Under the pieces are notes generated by a model. It made no database searches. It was given only the letters and a program-made list of their open reading frames with translations, and was not told where the DNA came from. Positions 4,054-5,659 of a DNA stretch of 5,659 nt are shown here, in pieces. The stretch's first letter is position 1; each line of letters opens with the position of its first letter. This stretch comes from Candidatus Latescibacterota bacterium (lineage in GTDB: Bacteria > Latescibacterota > 4484-107 > B68-G9), in NCBI GenBank assembly GCA_012961755.1, contig DTYS01000173.1, positions 1-5,659 on the forward strand, given 5' to 3'. Position numbers and translations under genes: made by a program.

Positions 4054-5659
4054 CCTTGGACACTTTTCGGAGACTCCAGCAGGACCACTTCACCCCTATC
4101 CCCGTCCACGGCTACCCTCACCCCCTGGGGTATGAGCCTCGATGCGCCCTCGACCCCCGCCACCGCGGGCACCCCAAGCTCCCTTGCCACTATGGCCCCG
4201 TGCGAGAGCGCTCCCCCGGTCTCGAGCACGAGCCCGGAGACGGTGATAAGCACGGGGGTCAGGCCCGGGTCCACGCTCGTGGTGACCAGTACCTCCCCCT
4301 CCGGGGCACGGGGGACGTCCTTCAGCTCTGGAACGACCCACGTCCTCCCCTCGGTCCTTCCGGGGCTTATCCCTATCCCCTTCAGGACCCTTCCCCCTTG
4401 GACAGGCCCGACCTTCAAGGCCGCGGACCCGACCACGAACTGCGGGGGGAGGACCCTTTCGTCCTCATCCTTACGCTTCCTCCTCTCCGCTACCTTCCCC
4501 CTCAGGTCCGAGCCCTCGAGGGCCCTGTGGAACTCTTCCAACGTGAGGAAGAAGATGTCCTCGGGCCCGTCCAGGATGCCCCTCTCCACGAACCTCCTTC
4601 CGAACTCCAGGAAGACCTTCCTCATCTCGGCCATGGCCATCTGCCAGTAGAACCTCTGCTCCTCCCGGAGCAACACCATCCTTCTGGTCCACGAAAGGAG
4701 CGGCCTCAGGAGCGCACGGGACAGTGGGCCCAACCTCGCCGAGGCCGCCCTCAGCGCCTCGTCCCTCCTCCTTAAGGCCTCCCTCATCCTCCCCTCGAGG
4801 TCGAAGCCCCTGGCACGCTCGACGACGCCGAGCAGGAAACCCGGATCCTCCTCCCAAGTAGGGAAGGATATATCCAGGCTGCCCGCCCTGTGACCGTACG
4901 CCCTTATGAGGTCCCCTACCGAGCCTCCTTCCTTGGAGAGCCTCCAGATAGCATAGTTCATCCTCGAGGTCCTGTCCGAGGAGGAGACGATGAGCGAAAG
5001 TAGGGTGCTCCTGTCCCCGACCATCCTCCCCAGGACCCCGCAGAGCACCTCGGACCAAGTTATGCTCCATCTGTGAAGCCTCAGGAACCTGTCCACCATG
5101 TGTCTGAGCTTCCTGACCCCCCCCAGAAGCTCCGGGTCCGATGCCTCCTTCAGGTCCAGCCCCTTAGCCTCCTCGAGCCTCCCTACGTACCACCTGAGGA
5201 AGGCTCTCCACCTGAGGTAGTGGAGGGGCAGGATCCAATTGTAGTCCTTAAGGAAACTCATGACCAGGCTCAGGGACCTCCTGAGGGGAGGGCCAGGCTT
5301 CAGGAAGTAAAGCCTCCCTTCAGGACGTCCCCCCGGGAAGTACCTCTCCCAGTCGTACGGAGCGAGGATTTTGGGGATGTGCCTGTACAGGGCCCTGAAG
5401 ACCTCGACGAGCACGTAAGGACGTCCCCTTATAAGCCTGAAGATCTCCAGACCTTCCGGATCCTCGTACCCGAGGTACCTCAAGGGGTCTACGAAGGCCT
5501 TCCTCCTCACGAGGTCGCCGAGCACCGACCAGCTTAGGGGGGATACGGGATGCGGGAACCTCTCGTCGAAGAAGGCCCTGGTCCACACGGGCCTTATGGT
5601 GGTTATGGGCCTCGCCTGGAGTATGTAGAACCTCCCGTCGCCGTACGCCCACTCCACGT
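4050..5659 (-). CDS. PEP-utilising dikinase, rifampicin-phosphotransferase / PEP-synthase-like (N-terminus outside window)
   Basis: About 536 residues of a larger enzyme are present; the start lies beyond the right edge. The methionine at 5657 is internal: it belongs to MEWAYGDGRFYILQARPITT, the end of an ATP-grasp (PPDK_N) domain whose QARP motif contributes to ATP binding. Counting from that Met, a helical linker domain of the Rph type follows, with PVSPLSWSVLGD (37-48), YGHRAGSLDISFPTWEEDP (254-272) and YWQMAMAEMRKVFLEFGRR (337-355) then GPEDIFFLT (364-372). The C-terminal swivelling PEP-utilisers domain has GIGISPGRTEG (427-437), VDPGLTPVL (462-470) and GGALSHGAIVAREL (481-494), with catalytic His at 486, and ends in VDGDRGEVVLLE. 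Such enzymes transfer ATP phosphate through this His to pyruvate (PEP synthase) or to a small molecule such as rifampicin (Rph). The Rph-like middle domain argues against plain PEP synthase, but the acceptor is unknown. The stop overlaps the next start as ATGA. Confidence 0.9.
   Translation of the reverse strand, partial: VEWAYGDGRFYILQARPITTIRPVWTRAFFDERFPHPVSPLSWSVLGDLVRRKAFVDPLRYLGYEDPEGLEIFRLIRGRPYVLVEVFRALYRHIPKILAPYDWERYFPGGRPEGRLYFLKPGPPLRRSLSLVMSFLKDYNWILPLHYLRWRAFLRWYVGRLEEAKGLDLKEASDPELLGGVRKLRHMVDRFLRLHRWSITWSEVLCGVLGRMVGDRSTLLSLIVSSSDRTSRMNYAIWRLSKEGGSVGDLIRAYGHRAGSLDISFPTWEEDPGFLLGVVERARGFDLEGRMREALRRRDEALRAASARLGPLSRALLRPLLSWTRRMVLLREEQRFYWQMAMAEMRKVFLEFGRRFVERGILDGPEDIFFLTLEEFHRALEGSDLRGKVAERRKRKDEDERVLPPQFVVGSAALKVGPVQGGRVLKGIGISPGRTEGRTWVVPELKDVPRAPEGEVLVTTSVDPGLTPVLITVSGLVLETGGALSHGAIVARELGVPAVAGVEGASRLIPQGVRVAVDGDRGEVVLLESPKSVQG

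Noticed and set aside
3990..4775. Long plus-strand open frame opposite the dikinase gene
   Set aside because: Its product is rich in Pro, Arg, Gly and His, as expected for the complement of a GC-rich gene, and the minus strand carries conserved PEP-utilisers motifs across the same bases.
4471..5070. Minus-strand open frame of 199 residues within the dikinase gene
   Set aside because: It is an out-of-phase shadow, Gly/Arg/Glu-rich with no domain motifs. The dikinase frame holds the Rph-type middle-domain motifs here.
1..5659. CRISPR array, tRNA/rRNA genes, insertion sequences or long repeats
   Set aside because: No regularly spaced repeats, cloverleaf-like segments, rRNA-like blocks, transposase motifs or terminal inverted repeats were seen. 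Nearly all the window is filled by protein-coding sequence.

Overview
The window is GC-rich. Every gene I can support lies on the minus strand, so the operon reads from high to low coordinates. Codon use (AGG for Arg and ATA for Ile, with mostly G/C third positions), strong internal Shine-Dalgarno sites (AAAGGAGG, AAGGAGG, AGGAGG) and a TATA-like element in the one real intergenic gap together suggest a thermophilic archaeon, perhaps of the TACK group. This is inference from composition; a thermophilic bacterium is not excluded.

Layout in transcription order. (1) 5659-4050: the C-terminal two thirds of a PEP-utilising dikinase of the rifampicin-phosphotransferase / PEP-synthase type, cut by the window edge, with an intact swivelling His domain. 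(2) 4053 to about 3197: a cysteine-rich protein of no family I recognise, coupled to gene 1 by an ATGA stop/start overlap. Its 3' end looks frameshifted near 3371-3374, and no frame has a stop before gene 3. (3) 3296-2220: a sialidase/BNR-type six-bladed propeller with five Asp boxes. (4) 2128-1394: a DUF1080 / 3-keto-disaccharide hydrolase-type domain protein, preceded by a 91-nt gap with a possible promoter. (5) 1365-367: a GH99-like endo-alpha-mannosidase-type glycoside hydrolase with both catalytic-type glutamates. (6) about 335-1: the start of a tryptophan-rich protein of unknown function, cut by the other edge.

Genes 3-5 form a compact carbohydrate-processing cluster. Such a trio looks more like the glycan-degradation loci of Planctomycetota, Verrucomicrobiota or Bacteroidota than a typical thermophile operon. 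None of the three shows a signal peptide, so they probably act on imported or endogenous glycoconjugates in the cytoplasm, or leave the cell by an unseen route. Genes 1-2 are a separate, tightly coupled pair whose function the sequence does not reveal. I found no RNA gene, CRISPR array, mobile element or long repeat.
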